This document shows, piece after piece, positions 6,701-7,693 of a stretch of 7,693 nt of DNA (the first letter of the stretch is position 1; each line of letters begins with the position of its first letter). A program made the translations under genes and the position numbers. The DNA lies in contig DATANP010000151.1 in assembly GCA_036266195.1 (NCBI GenBank), positions 1 to 7,693 of the forward strand, given 5' to 3'. A model generated the notes under the pieces. The model was given only the letters and a program-made list of their open reading frames with translations, searched no databases and was not told the DNA's origin. The stretch comes from DATMER01 sp036266195 (GTDB lineage Bacteria; Acidobacteriota; Thermoanaerobaculia; Multivoradales; UBA5704).

Positions 6701-7693
6701 TCAATGCCCTGAATGGCTCGTCGTCGTGGTGCTGGTACACGCCGGAGCCGCCGGAGTCAGGTTGCCCGGCACGCACTCCGCCTGCGGATAGGGCTTCGAC
6801 TTGCCCCACATCGTCGGGTTGTCCTTGCACACGGTCTGGACGTTGAACATCATGCCGCGGTCCTCGTGTCCCAGGAAGTGGCAGTGGAGCACGTACTCGC
6901 CGGTGAACTCCGAATACCGGTGCCGGAAGAGCACGTAGCCGTTGCCCGTGTACGAGCATCCGCAGACCGACATCACGCCCGGGATGGTCGTGTTCCACTG
7001 GCCGTTCCACTTGCCGCCGCCGGCGTTCGTGCAGGTGGTGGGGCACTTGGTCTGGGCGTCGGTGTTGTTCCAGATCGGACCGGCCTTCACGTCCCAGGTA
7101 TTGTTCTGCACCGGCAGCGCGATCGTGTCCTGCCACACCGGGCTGGCGTACTTGACGAACGGCACCTGCTTGCCGTTGATGATCGTGCCCTGCTCCACGA
7201 GCTGGAACGGGTTGATGTGGATGTGGAACGGGTGTCCGAGCGGGCTGCTGTTCTGCACCATCCAGGTCTCGGTCGTGCCCAGCTCGGTGGTGACGTCGGC
7301 GCAGTTGGCATCGTACTGTTTGTCGTTGATCTTGAACTGCGTGGTCGGATCGCCCGGGCCGCCGGTCATCTGGAAATTGAGATTCTGATCGATCGTGCTC
7401 CCGGCCGGGAGGTTCTGGAGATAGGGCGGCATGGGCGGCCACTGGCCCGCCGGCGGGAAGCCGGTGGCGAGGGCTTTTTTCGGCTCGGGTGCCTTGACCT
7501 CCATCAGGAAGAGAGGAGCCTCGGACGCCGCGCTGCCCGCCTTGGTCTCCGCGTCGCCCAAGCGCACCGCCTCCAGTTTGAGCACCGCCGCGTCGCGCTG
7601 GCGGATCTTCTCCTTCTTGCCCTCCGCGACCGGACTGTTGCGGAGAAGATGATGCGTCACGCGGTAGAGACCCGGGGTCGTCGGCGCCTGGAC
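6701..7693 (-). CDS. Multicopper oxidase (oxidase 2), 5' partial with cysteine-rich insertion
   Basis: This is the C-terminal 330 residues of a second multicopper oxidase, a paralog of oxidase 1. The frame is open to the right edge, where VQAPTTPGLYRV matches the domain-2 strand of oxidase 1 (LVQAP). The signal peptide and the first two copper motifs are off-window, and the GTG at 7660 is not the start. Visible ligands are HPFHIH (nt 7217-7234) and HCHFLGHEDRGMM (nt 6848-6886), with the axial Met ten residues after Cys, so the type-1 site is complete. Relative to oxidase 1 it has a charged insertion in domain 2 (about nt 7526-7633) and a roughly 40-residue insertion before the last copper motif with CPTTC and CGC cysteines. 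The tail has three further cysteines and ends in a Thr/Ser/His-rich stretch. It is the most upstream visible gene of the operon and ends 15 nt before oxidase 1. Confidence 0.93.
   Translation of the reverse strand, partial: VQAPTTPGLYRVTHHLLRNSPVAEGKKEKIRQRDAAVLKLEAVRLGDAETKAGSAASEAPLFLMEVKAPEPKKALATGFPPAGQWPPMPPYLQNLPAGSTIDQNLNFQMTGGPGDPTTQFKINDKQYDANCADVTTELGTTETWMVQNSSPLGHPFHIHINPFQLVEQGTIINGKQVPFVKYASPVWQDTIALPVQNNTWDVKAGPIWNNTDAQTKCPTTCTNAGGGKWNGQWNTTIPGVMSVCGCSYTGNGYVLFRHRYSEFTGEYVLHCHFLGHEDRGMMFNVQTVCKDNPTMWGKSKPYPQAECVPGNLTPAAPACTSTTTTSHSGH

Noticed and set aside
5897..6712. A 271-residue + strand open frame opposite oxidase 1
   Set aside because: No recognisable motif, and it lies fully over the copper-motif-bearing gene on the other strand.
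6348..7442. A 364-residue - strand open frame spanning the end of oxidase 2 and the start of oxidase 1
   Set aside because: A shifted frame of two genuine genes; it bridges their intergenic gap only because stops are rare in GC-rich DNA. It does not indicate a frameshifted fusion, since both real frames are intact.

Overview
This GC-rich window (third codon positions mostly G or C) carries dense, secretion-oriented genes typical of a Gram-negative-type soil or environmental bacterium. No ribosomal or other marker gene is present. From general family impressions an Acidobacteriota-like or similar high-GC lineage is plausible, but I cannot establish the taxon. I see no tRNA, rRNA, CRISPR array, insertion sequence or phage gene.

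Layout. (1) Positions 2-1057, + strand: an amidohydrolase-2 family TIM-barrel metal hydrolase whose 5' end lies off the left edge. (2) Positions 1072-1104: a strong hairpin terminator shared by two converging genes. (3) Positions 1123-3267, - strand: a 714-residue secreted protein with a signal peptide, an N-terminal domain, two tandem copies of a roughly 207-230-residue extracellular module, and a C-terminal domain opening with the TPGYWKNH motif. (4) Positions 3268-3495: the only sizeable noncoding gap. It holds the ribosome binding site of the secreted gene, a tentative sigma-54-type promoter, AT-rich dyads and a weak possible terminator. (5) Positions 3496-7693, - strand: a compact set read right to left as multicopper oxidase 2 (5' end off the right edge), multicopper oxidase 1, ABC transporter ATPase, and ABC-2 permease. 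The junctions are a 15-nt gap, a 19-nt overlap and a 4-nt overlap, so this is very probably one operon.

How the genes may work together. The two oxidases are paralogs that keep their visible copper ligands and act outside the cytoplasm (oxidase 1 has a clear Sec signal). The ATPase and permease form a complete DrrAB-like ABC-2 exporter in minimal form. The simplest reading is an exporter coupled to extracytoplasmic oxidation of its cargo, or of a metal or phenolic compound. The substrate cannot be read from sequence. The secreted repeat protein is on the same strand behind its own leader, so it is likely a separate transcription unit. The amidohydrolase is convergent and probably unrelated. 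The most distinctive features are the three-cysteine C-terminal extension with identical spacing in both oxidases, the two insertions in oxidase 2, and the modular secreted protein with its GYWKNH tail.
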